Part shown: piece after piece, positions 1-10,931 of the stretch
Layout: every line of letters begins with the position of its first letter
Position numbering within the stretch: the first letter of the stretch is position 1
Assembly: GCA_023376005.1 (NCBI GenBank)
Contig: CM042157.1
Span: forward strand, 50,646,817-50,710,816
Reading direction: 5' to 3'
Source: Doryteuthis pealeii
Taxonomy: Eukaryota > Mollusca > Cephalopoda > Myopsida > Loliginidae
Length of the DNA: 64,000 bases
Position numbers and translations under genes: made by a program
The notes under the pieces: generated by a model
Told to the model about the DNA's origin: nothing
The model's input: the letters and a program-made list of their open reading frames with translations, nothing else
Databases searched by the model: none

Positions 1-1110
1 ACACATTCACTATCATCAGATCTTCATTTTTGTATTGAAAATTATTAAAATTTTATCTATATCTGGAAAGATATTTTAGAATTTTAATTTTAAATTTAGG
101 ATTTGAATAGTAAGAAAAGGGGAAAGTCATTGGTTGCGTTCGTGATACTTGTTAGAGTTCCATTTTTAGATCAAATAGATCTGTTTAAAAATTATTCATA
201 TTCAATAGGAATACTTGAAACTATACAACTGTACATTATTTGTATCAATTATAGTTACTTGAAGCTTTAATTGTAACCGAAGGATTATTATCATAAGTTA
301 ATTGAATCCATATAATTATTAATATTAGATAGGCATATTTTAAACATGAAACTATGTGCAAAAAAACTGTTACTAACTCTCGAAGCACCATTGTCAATAT
401 AATTTTCATCTTTATTGCTTCATCCATGCTAAAAACTAATTGTTGTTACTATATCAAGTAAATAAATCTTTGACGTAATACCAATGAAATAGTGTCCACC
501 ACAGTTTTCCCCTCTTTCTAATTGTATACAAGTTTGCTCTGAAATTATGGCGCCCTCAGATGTTGGTGCCCTAGTTCGCTTAAAGGGTAACGCCGGCCTT
601 GTATGACAATGCATTACGTTTTATCTCTACAAGATTCCCAATATCAGGTTCATTGTCACACCGTGATAAATGGCAGCTGATTTCGCAGAACAATTCTTAG
701 TTGAACGCGTTGTCGTTCGTCTGATGGACAACCGACAAAGTAGCACCGAATGTTCTTCAAACTAAAGCAGCGGTTGGATCTTCGCTCAATGGACTCGTCT
801 AGTGAAGCCTTTGCTTAGACTATAATTCGAAAAACAGTTTTCTCATCAGTTTTAGAAAATTGTCCATATAACACAATTTTTTAAGCAATGTGAACTAAAG
901 TCGCTTCTAGTACCTGGCCTGGATTGGGGACTACTGCTGTATTAGGGACTACTCCTGTTAGTCCCTTATACAAGAGTATTCTCTTAGTGGATTAGGGGCC
1001 ACAGAATCTTAAGCTTGATTAGCTTTATAGTAGATATGCCCTTGGGCATTGTAAAATATTTCCACGTGCACAGAACGAAGTGAATGAAAAGACAATGAGA
1101 CAATAAATAA
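1..1110. other. Gene-free AT-rich leader
   Basis: I see no coding region, RNA gene or recognisable repeat here. The only open frames are short antisense stretches of about 60 codons with no family resemblance. A somewhat GC-richer patch near 480-800 could be an old repeat but is not identifiable. Confidence 0.5.
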
Positions 1111-1114
1111 TGTC

Positions 1115-1144
1115 CCTCTCTCTCTCTCTCTCTCTCTCTATATA

Positions 1145-1214
<70 letters not shown>

Positions 1215-1327
1215 GTATAAATGTAAAAGGTAGATAAACCAACACAAACAATTATTTCGATATGTGTATTCAATTCCTTGTTTGTGTTCGTTTATTTACC
1301 TTTTCCATTTATATCTTTCACACACAC

Positions 1328-1372
<45 letters not shown>
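1115..1372. mobile_element. Foldback element with microsatellite arms
   Basis: Two inverted arms (about 1181-1251 and 1277-1325) surround a short loop. The left arm contains TAAAGTATAAATGTAAAAGG and the right arm contains its near complement. On the left the arm continues outward into (TG)n, (TA)n and (CT)n; on the right into (CA)n and (TA)n. The mirror-symmetric microsatellites suggest they belong to the element's ends. No coding capacity is visible. Confidence 0.6.
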
Positions 1373-1374
<2 letters not shown>

Positions 1375-1509
1375 TGAGAGCCTGATACCCATAATTTTAT
1401 CAAAGATTATCTTGGCAATGCATGTACTTTTTTATCAAAAACTTCTAAAAGTTCAGCTTGTCTGTATTTGTGTCTTTTTTTCTTGTTTTTTTGTTTTTGT
1501 TTTTTGTTT

Positions 1510-1512
<3 letters not shown>

Positions 1513-1555
<43 letters not shown>
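1513..1555. repeat. (TA)n microsatellite
   Basis: Perfect TA dinucleotide run just downstream of the foldback element. Confidence 0.95.
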
Positions 1556-1557
<2 letters not shown>

Positions 1558-1752
1558 CTGCTAATATATGCGGATGACGTAGGGAACAGGTCAATCGATA
1601 ACTAAATAAATAAAAGAGCTCATCAGTTCTTTCTACAATTTAGAACCAAATGAGAACCTAAAAATACATAAATAGTGGAGAAAACGAATCAAAAGATTTG
1701 TGATGACAGTGACGTCATTAGAGACAGAGAGGTAGCTCAGAGCCTCATGTCG

Positions 1753-1895
<143 letters not shown>

Positions 1896-2165
1896 CACAG
1901 GTTATGAACAGTCACAGGTCATGAATAGACAGAGATAGATAGATAGAGAGAGAGAGGGGGGGTAATTAGATAGATTAGGATATGAACAGACTGAGATAGT
2001 CAGATATGGTTGGCTGGTTGGTTGGTTGGTTTTTCAGCATGTCTGTGACATTATAATTTAATTCATGATCCCTACCTATTTCCTGTAAGGATACAGTCCT
2101 GCACAACACCCTCCACATCCTACTACCTCTCATTTTCTGAATAAAAGGCGGTCTTTTCAACCTCC

Positions 2166-2167
<2 letters not shown>

Positions 2168-2222
<55 letters not shown>
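2168..2222. repeat. (CT)n microsatellite
   Basis: Pure CT run of about 55 bp between unremarkable AT-rich sequence and a SINE. Confidence 0.95.
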
Positions 2223-2225
<3 letters not shown>

Positions 2226-2324
2226 GTATTTGGGCATCATAATGTCAACCTTTGGATTATCTAAATTCTTTTTCTTTTGTTTTTTTGTTCTTTTGTGGGT
2301 TTGGGGGGGGGGGGTATTTTAGGA

Positions 2325-2515
2325 GAGGGGAGTCCCCATGGCGTAGTGGCTAACGTGTTGGACTGCAAAATTGTAGTAAGCGAGTTCGAAATCCATTCTC
2401 GCAATTACGTTCACTTTCGGGCTAATACCCTTGGTAAAGGTATGAATACCCTCATCCCCCACCTATGGGTTGAATAGTACCACTACTGTTCTTCTACAAT
2501 GATGGCCACGAAAGT
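2325..2515 (+). mobile_element. tRNA-derived SINE, subfamily C (diverged)
   Basis: The head has a tRNA-like A box (GCGTAGTGGCTAACGTGTTG) and a B box-like GAGTTCGAAATCC about 40 bp later. The body 'CTAATACCCTTGGTAAAGG' and 'ACCTATGGGTTGAATAGTA' recurs in the copies at 36.4, 50.5 and 56.3 kb. The relation to those copies is by eye only. Confidence 0.65.
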
Positions 2516-2654
2516 TGATATGCTATTAAACAAAGAAACTAAACTTTTCTTTTCAAGCAATTATATGTCTTCAAATAACTAATGATAATCATTTGTAAAA
2601 AATAATAACTAAAATAGTTTAGGTACAATTATATGGTTTCAATTAACTATTCAT

Positions 2655-2660
<6 letters not shown>

Positions 2661-2695
<35 letters not shown>
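2661..2695. repeat. (TAA)n microsatellite
   Basis: TAA trinucleotide run directly in front of the R2-like LINE fragment. Confidence 0.9.
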
Positions 2696-3430
2696 GAAAC
2701 TGAATCACTAATAATTGCTGCACAAAATAATGCCATAAGGACAAACTATATCAAAGCGAAAATTGATAAGACCCAACAAAATAGTAAATGTAGACTTTGC
2801 GATAATAGAGATGAGAATGTAAACCATGTACTATGCGAATGTAGCAAACTAGCACAACGGGAGTAAAAAACTAGACACGACTAGGTTGGGAAGGTAATCC
2901 ACTGGGAATTATGCAAAAAATTTAATTTTGACCATACAACAAAATGGTATATGCATAAACCAGAATCTGTTCTTGAGAACGAAACACATACAATTCTCTG
3001 GGACTTTGAAATAAAAACGGATCACCTTATCCCAGCAAGAAGACCAGACCTAGTGCTGATTAACAAAAAAGAAATAACTTGTCAACTGGTGGATTTTGCA
3101 GTTCCAGCAGATCACAGGGTGAAGCTGAAGGAAAATGAAAAAATGGACAAATACCTGGACCTTGCTAGAGAACTGAAAAAGTTATGGAATATGAAAGTCA
3201 AAGTGATACCAATTGTAGTTGGTGCACTTGGAACGGTCCCAAAAGGATTGGTAAAGGGTTTGGAAAATCTGGAAATCAGAGGAAGGGTTGATACCATCCA
3301 GAACACTGTATTGCTGCAATCAGCCAGAATACTCAGAAGAGTCCTGGAGATCCGAGGAGATTTGCTGTCACTCAGACTCTAGTGAAAGACCATCAGCTGA
3401 CGCTGATGTGAAAACTCAAAAGGAGTGAAC
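2696..3430 (+). pseudogene. R2-like LINE 3' end: zinc knuckle plus restriction-like endonuclease
   Basis: This is the C-terminal end of a non-LTR retrotransposon polyprotein, degenerate but still readable. A CCHC knuckle (C-x2-C-x8-H-x4-C, 2789-2841) is followed, after in-frame stops near 2864 and 2883, by a 143-codon open stretch (2951-3382). That stretch carries ARRPD, then 14 residues, then D within VDFAVP, matching the PD-x12-14-D pattern of R2-type restriction-like endonucleases. The later KYLDLARELKKLW and VIPIVVGALGTV segments are typical of this family, which nicks target DNA for target-primed reverse transcription. The reverse-transcriptase part is missing, so this is a 5'-truncated dead copy. 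It ends in an AAT-rich tail. Sister fragments lie at 20.2, 20.9, 22.1 and 29.4 kb. Confidence 0.82.
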
Positions 3431-3476
<46 letters not shown>

Positions 3477-3580
3477 GAATACTCAAAGAGTCCTGGAGAC
3501 CTGGGGAGACTTGCAGCCTCCAGTGAACCACCGGCCAGTGAAATAAAAATAAATGATGATGATGATGATGATGATGATTT
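3431..3580 (+). repeat. LINE tail microsatellites and second 3'-end fragment
   Basis: An (AAT)n run (about 3430-3475) is followed by a short second copy of the LINE 3' end (AGAATACTCAAAGAGTCCTG, about 3476-3545) and a (GAT)n run (about 3552-3578). This looks like two LINE 3' ends in tandem, each with its own trinucleotide tail. Confidence 0.7.
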
Positions 3581-3609
3581 GTTTGCACATAATTATATGA
3601 TTTCAAGTA

Positions 3610-4480
3610 TTCCTATCTAATGCCTAAAATTTGCGCAGAGTCATATGGTTTCATTCCTATCTAATATTAATAGTGTGTACGGTAGGTACCACTAAAATAG
3701 ATCACATGGTCAGTTTAGGCCATATTGAAGGAAGAAACGTAGATATTTTTTAACTTTTTATTTAAAAATCTCGCAAAAAAGAAATAACGAACATAAAGAG
3801 TTGTTAAGAAGAAAAAAAGTTAATTCAAGGATCATATTATCCGATTGGGGGAAATTACTGACCATTATCTTGAAAAATAAGTAAAATAGTCCGTTTTTTA
3901 ACAACAGGGTCAATTTCTTTATTGATATTTTTTAGCAGAATTCTGTATTCATGGTTCTTTTACTAAAAAGCTCTTGCATTGAAATTTATAAAAATGTTCT
4001 GATATAATTATTCAGACTCTTATCTTTATAGAAAAAAAGGAAAAATCGTTTTTTGTCGGTTTGTTTTTTTAATATTTCATTAAAAATGGTGGGTAGACCT
4101 CGTAAAAAACATATTTTCATCAAAAGGTAAGTAATTATGGAAATTTTCGTGACAATCGGACAATTAATTGATTTTTGACAGAATTTAAAAAAAAAACGGT
4201 AGTCATAACTTGTTTTTGGCTACGTTAAATTTCAATTGATTTAACGGTGCAAAAATAACGATTGTTTGTCGTTCATAATTTTTATTATTTCCGTAAGCTG
4301 AAAAAATTCTTTAAAAATCATCAGGAGTTTTTTTTAATGTGTCTTCTTTTGAATGGACGAACAATTTTCAAGATAATATTAATTTTTATGCAAGTTTCAG
4401 TGTGTTAAATATAGTGGGGGGGGGGGTAAATTTCACAGGGAAAATTGGTGGTATTTAGACGGAGTGTACGCAATTATATG
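3610..4480. other. AT-rich unclassified insert
   Basis: No open frame or known element is visible. The block is AT-rich with a G9-10 homopolymer near 4420. Flanks on both sides carry a similar phrase (ATTATATGATTTCAAGTATT), so it may be an insertion into an older short repeat. Terminal inverted repeats were not convincing. Confidence 0.35.
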
Positions 4481-4738
4481 ATTTCAAGTATTTCAAGTAT
4501 TTATTTGGTTTTAAAAAATAATTTAAAAAATTGTAGCTTCAAATAACAATTTATACAAATAATTGACACACAGTTATATAGTTTATTAAAATATTCCGAT
4601 TTAATACAAGTAATTTTCAAATAGATCTATGTGAACCATAGATGGGAATCCTTTGGTAGTGGCTTTATCCAAGGCCTTGCTTTATCCTACTGCAAGGGAT
4701 GAAGTCAGCGTATTCTAGGCCCCCGCTGAAAAGGTCAC

Positions 4739-4739
<1 letters not shown>

Positions 4740-4768
<29 letters not shown>
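4740..4768. repeat. (GATA)n microsatellite
   Basis: GATA tetranucleotide run following CTGAAAAGGTCACTA. A similar CACTA-(GATA)n junction occurs near 16200. Confidence 0.9.
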
Positions 4769-4769
<1 letters not shown>

Positions 4770-5077
4770 TGGCACGACTATTTACATGTGTGCTTGTGTT
4801 CACAACTAAATTGATTTTAGTGAGCGTAAACAAGGTACAAAATACACACGCATAAATATGTGGGCACATGATGATACAATTACAAACACACTCGCTGACA
4901 CACACTTACATCAATTACACATATACTCACTATAAATGAGAATTCTACCTACACATTAGATTGAATTATTTTCCCTCCGAAAAGATTATCTACCCTTGGT
5001 TCGTGTAACATGAGACGTGAACAACTGTCACGTCAAAATTGATTCATGAGTATAATCACTTGCTTGTTCAAGCAGCT

Positions 5078-5149
5078 GGCTCGTTGGTCTAGGGGTATGA
5101 TTTTCGCTTAGGGTGCGAGAGGTCCCGGGTTCAAATCCCGGACGAGCCC
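5078..5149 (+). tRNA. tRNA-Pro (anticodon AGG)
   Basis: A 72-nt sequence folds as a complete cloverleaf. The acceptor stem pairs GGCTCGT (5078-5084) with ACGAGCC (5142-5148), with discriminator C at 5149. The D-arm contains TGGTCTAGGGGTAT. The anticodon stem TTCGC/GCGAG encloses loop TTAGGGT, giving anticodon AGG at 5110-5112. The T-arm holds a perfect B box, GGTTCAAATCC. A TTTT run at 5158-5161 is a suitable Pol III terminator. No CCA is encoded, as expected in a eukaryotic nuclear gene. There is one T-G wobble in the anticodon stem. Unlike the SINEs in this window it has no SINE body or microsatellite tail, so it is most likely a functional single gene. Confidence 0.93.
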
Positions 5150-5434
5150 AAGTCTTCTTTTGCTTATTTCATATATATCTGGGAGAAATTGGTTTGGTTC
5201 GGTGCTGAACACGAGACTGACAGCTCTTGAACATCCTCTTCACTAACTTAGGATTTAGACCGGTCAAAGTTCTCGTATCAAACATTTATGCCGAAATAAT
5301 GAGTCCTTTAAAAAAAAATATGTACCTCGTACCTTACAGAAAATGAGGTAACCAAGTGAGTACACGGTACAGTTGGTATTTTTGTAATTTAATCCTTTAG
5401 ACAATAACAAAGATTAAATTAATATAATGTATTA

Positions 5435-5623
5435 TGTATATATTAATACGCTTGTTTCTTAATCTTCCGACCGTATCCTCTTGCAGCACACTCTGGTAAA
5501 AAATGAGACCGTCTAAATCGTCCAAGATGAAATGCAAATATGGAAATCCTGATTATCTGGTTTCGCTTATCCACCGAATCCTTATTTCTTATGTGTGTCG
5601 TCGCCACGGCTAAATAATGAATA

Positions 5624-5655
<32 letters not shown>

Positions 5656-5712
5656 AATTAGGGGAAAGATAGAGAGAGGGCGAGCGAGTGGTAATGATAA
5701 CGCTAATCTGTT
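5435..5712 (+). mobile_element. Helitron-like non-autonomous element, 5' part
   Basis: It begins with TATATATTAATACGCTTGTT and CTTAATCTTCCGACCGT, the same start as the complete copy at 20358. The internal segments GTCTAAATCGTCCAAGATGA and AATCCTTATTTC are shared. It contains an (AAAG)n tract (about 5624-5656). The copy stops after GATAACGCTAATCTGTT, so the 3' hairpin and CTAG end are lost. Confidence 0.65.
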
Positions 5713-6124
5713 AGGTATTTTTACCTATATGATCGGATATTTCAAAGTTCACTATCTTTTCACTTCAGAACTCATTTTATTCAAATAAAGTCCTATTAGT
5801 TATTTTCAGTATTCATATGTCAGTATTCATATTCATATAACAGATGCCAGAGCCGCTACCAGTGGCTTGCGGTAGGATCGCAGTGGCGAGAGAGGCAGTG
5901 ATAGCGGTTTAAAGTAGACAAAGAGTTAAGTTCATCAATATATCCGGTCATGACAGTGTGATAATTGCATCCTTTTAAAGGATGTATTTACTCAACCCTT
6001 CACCACGGCCAGACGTAATTTGTACGTTTTTAAATCGGCTTGGTTGGGTTTCGGTTTTTCTTTGTTATAATGGCATATCAATCTTCGTGTGTTATTTAAT
6101 GCCAAACATATCCTTGTAGAAAAA

Positions 6125-6290
6125 TAATAGTGGTACTATTTAACCCATAGTTGGGGGATGTGGAGGCTCATGCATTTACCAAGTGTATTAGTTTGAAATG
6201 AAACGTTATAACGTGAACTTGCTTACTCCGATGTTGCAGTCCAGCACGTTACCCACTACGCCACAGGCACTCTCGCGTTTGCAAGTAAAG
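6125..6290 (-). mobile_element. tRNA-derived SINE, subfamily C
   Basis: Read on the reverse strand it has a tRNA-like head (GGCGTAGTGGGTAACGTGCT) and a body ending near the AACTATGGGTTAAATAGTAC motif seen in the 2.3-kb copy. It is diverged and lacks a clear tail. Confidence 0.6.
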
Positions 6291-6784
6291 GCGCTGCCTG
6301 TATATTTCTTTTCAGGTTGAGGCTGAAAAGCAGTTATAGATAAATGCTCCACATATTACAGATATACCCACAGAGAACTATCATCATTCAAGAATTAGGT
6401 CAGATGGAACTTGTCATGGTTTGAAGTTAAACAGATCTAGGGTAGTTTTTTATCTTCCCACGCACTAATACGCGTCACAAAAAATAAAAACTTATCTCTA
6501 GGAAGATGAATAACTTTTTTTGCTTTTTTTTAATTTTATTTTTATTTTTATTTATCCGTTAGTTTCGCGAGACTACATGTTCTGGCAGGGTTATGTGGAA
6601 AACCTGCACTTTCCCATGCAGCACGTCTCCGCTCATCATGTTTGTCAGGTGCTAAAGCCAAAACAACTTGGCAGTGGTGTCGTTGTATAACTTGCAAGAA
6701 TGAGGTTAAAGACTACGTCAGACAACTCCAGAAACTCCGGTGTTTTAATTAAAAATGTATTTCTCTTAGACTGATTGCACACAC

Positions 6785-6990
6785 AAGTTGGTTGGTTGAT
6801 TGGTTGATAGATTTTAACGGCATACCAACCCGTCTAGAGTTATTTCATGCCTATAGGTTAGGAAACAATATAGGTTGTATATCTATATTTACACTTTTCT
6901 AATTTATGGTTTTAATGATATGTTAGCATCATCGGGCATTGTATTAAGGGGTTATTTTTGTATGGTGTTGATCAGATTTGTATTTATATT
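6785..6990 (-). mobile_element. RNase H LINE 3' UTR with CCAA tail
   Basis: Read on the reverse strand, the sequence leads from the LINE fragment at 7000-7440 into a tail containing GGTTGGTATGCCGTTAAAAT and ends in (CCAA)n-like repeats. The last 50 bp resemble the tail of family D elsewhere in the window and a partial copy at 46855-46935. Confidence 0.55.
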
Positions 6991-6999
6991 TTTGGTTTG

Positions 7000-7440
7000 A
7001 TTTAATTTATCTCAAAAAAGGACAGAATGTTATCTGTGTTGACGTTTTCAAATAGATATTTCATATTATTTGCATTAAAAATGGTTTCTGATGGGGAAGT
7101 GTTTAACAGTGCAGGATGTTTGGCATTTTCCACAATGTGGTTGTTGTTGAGTATAAAGTCTTGTGGGACCATTACGTAATCTGGACACAATAACTTCCTT
7201 TCTGGACCTACTAAAGGCTGGACCTACTTCAGTCTCCCTAAGTTGGTTTCATTAAGAAGAGTTCATTGTGTATGTTGTTATTCCAGCGTCGTAACAATTT
7301 TTAGCATGGAGGAGTCTGTTAATTTTAGTTTTCAAGTCAGTATATGAAATATTGAATTTGTCAGGGGTCAAATCTAAAGTCGATTTGGCTACTGAGTCAG
7401 TTGCCCACTCACGGCAACAAGGCGTATTCTGCTCTACTAC
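7000..7440 (-). pseudogene. LINE RNase H domain, C-terminal fragment
   Basis: On the reverse strand two neighbouring open stretches read like the end of a LINE-encoded RNase H domain. The upstream part (7440-7252) has EWATDSVAKSTLDLTPDK, where the D of ATDSVAK sits where RNase H has its last catalytic Asp, followed by ISYTDLKTKINRLL. The downstream part (7190-7002) ends with LFENVNTDNILSFF. A related fragment with the same ending lies at 43985-44235. Frame breaks separate the two parts, so this is a dead copy. RNase H removes RNA from the RNA/DNA hybrid during retrotransposition. Confidence 0.7.
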
Positions 7441-8265
7441 CTTACCCATATGTCGGGGTAGAGTGTTGCGTAGGGGCCAAGGTCGAGTTGTTGTAGTAGT
7501 CGTCACTAGTAGTAGCCGTCGTAATATCAGAGCAACAATGCCGTATAGTCAAAAAGGGGTTGTTTATTTCTTTCTAGGCTCGTGGGTTCTTTTCAGAGAG
7601 AATGAGAGAGAAAGATAGAGAGAGAGAGTGAGTGAGAGTAAGGTCAAACTGTTCTATCGTAAATCACTTTCATGCGTGCTGTTCGTTGCTACCCTAGATA
7701 TGTCACGACACAGCCCCAACAAACACGTCCGACCCTTCTCGGGTCCGGCGAAAGAGAGAGAGAATTTTCTTTACTTCCGTTTGTGATCTTGCGGGTGAGG
7801 GTCACATCCACTTCCGCTCCTTCGCAGAAACTGGGACTTCCGTTTTTATTTTAAAATCTAGTTCCGGGGTCATTGGTCGGTCAATGGCTGGCACCCGTTT
7901 AGTGTTTACCCTTCCAAACTTTAACCTCTTTTTGTTCTTATTTATTTTTCTTCTCTTTCTCCAGAAATCCGATTACCGTTTTCTTTTCAATCCCCAAATT
8001 CTCCGTAGACCATAATAATTACGCTGCATAGAGAAAAGAGATAAATTTCACAAAAGCAATAGTTTGAAGTGAACGCAAACAGACCCAACTAAAACTTAAA
8101 TTAAGTTTGTCGATGCATATTAAACAATCTGCACTATTATATGTAACTGGTTAATCGTTGCTGGAATCCAATAAATATTTAGTCGAGTATTGTAACGTAG
8201 TCAGGCCTCCTTCTTCTATCAAGTTAAATCGGGATGTCTGTTTCTTCTTCAGATCGGATTCTTTG
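7441..8265. other. Non-coding stretch with GC-richer patch
   Basis: There is a short (GA)n patch near 7600-7640 and a GC-richer segment around 7690-7910. No gene or RNA is recognised. The GC-rich part could be LTR or promoter-like sequence, but nothing supports a specific call. Confidence 0.35.
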
Positions 8266-8269
8266 TTTG

Positions 8270-8992
8270 GCACTCGAACTTTTTCGACCCTTTTTACTTT
8301 TGAAGTGTTTCCGGTTGAGCGGTGTTAAGTGATATTTTGTATCCGAAAATTATTGCTTGCAATAGTTTTTTTTACCCATTTTTCAAATTTCCATAATTTT
8401 CCATACTTTTTGTATATTTTTCATTATTTTTATCATATCTTTAAAAAAAAGAATAAGATTATTAAGCGATAAATAGGTTTGAACAATGCTTTATAGTGAG
8501 GCAACTATATCCTTAAGAATAGTTTATTTTGCCAACGTAAGTTGGACATTTTCAGAAAAATTCGCCGTACACTGGTTAGGGTTGGGGAAAACGTTAGGAT
8601 TAGAGGTTAGGGTTAGAGTTAATTCATTTAAGCAAATATAGTAGATTCATATGTTTATGAATTCCTGTGGCGAAAGAAGAATGAAAGTAGCACTTTCAAT
8701 CAAATTCTTCATGATATACTTGATTCACAATAAAGCATTTTTCAAACTCCTCTATTGCTTAATCATTCTTTTTTTTTAAGGTATAAGAACTTACTGAACT
8801 CCGACGGTCGAGAAAGTTCAAGAGTATTGAAAATAACACTCTCAATTAAATTCTTGAATGTATAGTTGATTCACAATAAAGCATTTTAAAACCCATCTAT
8901 CGTTTAAATGGTCTTATTTTTTTATGTCCAAAATATCACTTAACACCGCTCAACCTTAAACACTTCAAGAGTAAAAGTTCAAGAATGCACTC
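8270..8992. mobile_element. 0.7-kb inverted-repeat element (MITE-like)
   Basis: The left end (8270-8341) and right end (8929-8992) are inverted copies sharing GGTTGAGCGGTGTTAAGTGA. Inside, AATAAAGCATTTTTCAAACT and its relatives occur twice in direct orientation (about 8698-8765 and 8850-8910) and once inverted (about 8440-8520). The structure suggests a non-autonomous transposon with long sub-terminal inverted repeats. No transposase is present. Confidence 0.65.
8574..8627 (+). repeat. Degenerate telomere-like TTAGGG cluster
   Basis: GGTTAGGGTTGGGG and GGTTAGGGTTAGAG lie within about 50 bp, in the centre of the inverted-repeat element. Too short to be a telomere relic with confidence. Confidence 0.5.
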
Positions 8993-9239
8993 TGTTCTTC
9001 GTATCAGGGTTGGTGTTGCTCTTTGCTTGTCAGGAGTGTCTTTGTCTGGATTCCATCAGATATTCTTTTAATCAGGAAACAACACGGAGACATATTTTTA
9101 TGCTTATACACTTTTATTTTCCCTAATACCTTTTCTTCTTCTGTGTGTCGAATCTGTTTATTTATTTATTTGTTGACCCACACTGAAGATTTTCGGTTGA
9201 CCGGGTCATTCGTTTTCTATTTCTTAATCCCCCACCTGC

Positions 9240-9450
9240 CATAATGTAACATGATAATACTATTTCTCTGGATTTTTGAGATGAGGTTTGATAATTAGTA
9301 TTATTCGGACTATTGTCCTCATCTTCATTGTTATTTGTACAACATTTCGGCCGATGTACCTTCTTCAGGTATTTCCTCTCGAACTCGAGAACCTTCTCGG
9401 ACTCGTGAACCTTCTTGTCGTAATCGGGAGCCATCAAGGAACTTTGAACC
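9240..9450 (+). repeat. Dispersed repeat with TCGAGAAC sub-repeats
   Basis: The phrase GGACTATTGTCCTCATCTTC is followed by ACAACATTTCGGCCGATGTA and several 15-18 bp sub-repeats built on CTCGAGAACCTTCTCGGAC. Other copies lie at about 10290-10440 (-), 35500-35590 (+) and 35685-35910 (-). I do not recognise the family; it may be the 3' UTR of a LINE. Confidence 0.6.
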
Positions 9451-9544
9451 TAACCCTTTATTAAGTCCATGGGGGTATCCTGTTCTCATTCCTCTAACCA
9501 TAGCTGAAGTACAGGTGTTAAGCTGAGTTAATTATTATTCTATG

Positions 9545-9660
9545 TTACTGCTGCTTCTGACCAGGATTGAACCTGCAGTCTAGAGATAACTGTCACTTAG
9601 AACTGTCTTAACCTAACTCCTTTATCCACTAGGCATTGTGTCCAATTGGACAAACAAGTG
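9545..9660 (-). mobile_element. tRNA-like SINE head, diverged
   Basis: On the reverse strand the sequence has an A box-like CTAGTGGATAAAGGAG and a B box-like GGTTCAATCCTG at roughly tRNA spacing. It is weak and has no matching full copy elsewhere in the window. Confidence 0.4.
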
Positions 9661-9689
9661 TGAATTTTGGGAACTTATAAACCTAATGT

Positions 9690-10285
9690 CTCCCTCCCTG
9701 TCTGCTGGGGCGTTAGAATGCACCGACTGCATCTCTGCAGAAGGGTAAAACTCCCCCAATGGGGCCACCTGTTGACCGTGGGTGGCGATCCGTGATGCTG
9801 AAGGATAAAACCCAGGTGGATGAGCAGTTCATGACATGCAATACTCCACTTTGGCCCTATCTTGGGCTAGACGGGCGGTCGGAGAGGCCCCCTCCGATCA
9901 ATCGACTGGTCACTTCAAGCCTTAGAACCTATATGATTTTCCCAACCCTATTGCCCTAATGGCAAGCCCCAGCCCTTTTTATCATATGGGTGCTAGAAGG
10001 CGGTAACTGAGGGTCTGCATGTCCTGGGAATGAAGTTAAACTCTATCTGATGGTGAGGTTCCAGTTTTGGAGGTTTGGGGAATGTGGAGCACCCCTTCAT
10101 CACCATTGCTCCCTGGTCCACTCTGACCCGGAGTGGTAGTACCTGTTAAGGTCCCATCTATGAGTTAAATAGAAAATGTATTTATAAAAAAGTTGTATTA
10201 TCCATTGAGAATTGATTTATTTCAAAACTTTATCGGCATTAAATGACCCACTGAGGTTGATATGCCATAAAACAAAACAAAACCA
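9690..10285 (+). mobile_element. Family D retroelement-like repeat
   Basis: Key phrases are CATGACATGCAATACTCCAC, CTCTATCTGATGGTGAGGTT, TTCCAGTTTTGGAGGTTTGG and the end TGATATGCCATAAAACA. The same order occurs at 26.8, 42.7 and 51.4 kb (+) and at 21.2, 22.5 and 38.0 kb (-). An open frame of about 66 codons (9759-9959) is partly preserved between copies. Class unknown; the CCAA-type tail suggests a retroelement. Confidence 0.7.
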
Positions 10286-10289
10286 AAAC

Positions 10290-10440
10290 AAATGTCTCGG
10301 TTCCCGAGTCCGAGAAGGTTCCCGAGTTCGAGAGGAAATACGAAACGTTGTACAAATAACAATGAATATGAAGACAATAGTCCGAATAATACAAATAATA
10401 CTAAGTAACATGATAAGTTTGATATAACTCATATTCATGT
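10290..10440 (-). repeat. Dispersed repeat with TCGAGAAC sub-repeats
   Basis: Inverted relative to the copy at 9240-9450. It contains GTTCCCGAGTCCGAGAAGG and GTTCCCGAGTTCGAGAGG as tandem sub-repeats, then the complement of the GGACTATTGTC block. Confidence 0.6.
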
Positions 10441-10469
10441 TGGAAGTTAAGTTAAACACGTTCATTCTT

Positions 10470-10745
10470 GTTTTTAAATGTTAACACTTCATAGGGTTTT
10501 ATGCGTGTCGTGTTGATTGATTCCTTTATAGACTTCCATAATTGTATCTCTAAGTATCAATACTTTATAGTCTTTCATATTTATCTCTCTATATGTTAAC
10601 ACTTTAATAGTTTTCCTTCGTGTCGTGTTTGTAAGAATTAATACTTTATATGTTTCAATGTCTATCGTATTTCTAAGTGGTAACATTTTAGTGACTTCCT
10701 TACATGCTGTCTTTCTAAGTTTTAATACTTTATAGGCTTCCATAC
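10470..10745. repeat. Minisatellite, ~40-45 bp units (left block)
   Basis: About six imperfect units built around AATACTTTATAGGCTTCCAT and GTGTCGTGTTTCTAAG. The same unit resumes at 12040-12300. The 84-codon antisense frame across it repeats 'YKVL.LR.T' and is a by-product of the tandem array. Confidence 0.8.
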
Positions 10746-10866
10746 AAATCGATTTCCATCAATTTCTTATCTAAGGTGTCTAGTTTAAAGTTTGCTTCTT
10801 TCTGTCCATGTCTTATTCGAAAGAAACTTTGAATTTAATTCTTTGATATCTATCTATCTATATGTA

Positions 10867-10931
<65 letters not shown>

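Noticed and set aside
7690..7910. Possible LTR or promoter in GC-richer segment
   Set aside because: No second copy within the window and no TG...CA ends with target duplication could be identified.
8574..8627. Interstitial telomere from chromosome fusion
   Set aside because: Only a few degenerate TTAGGG units inside a transposon-like element; insufficient for a fusion claim.
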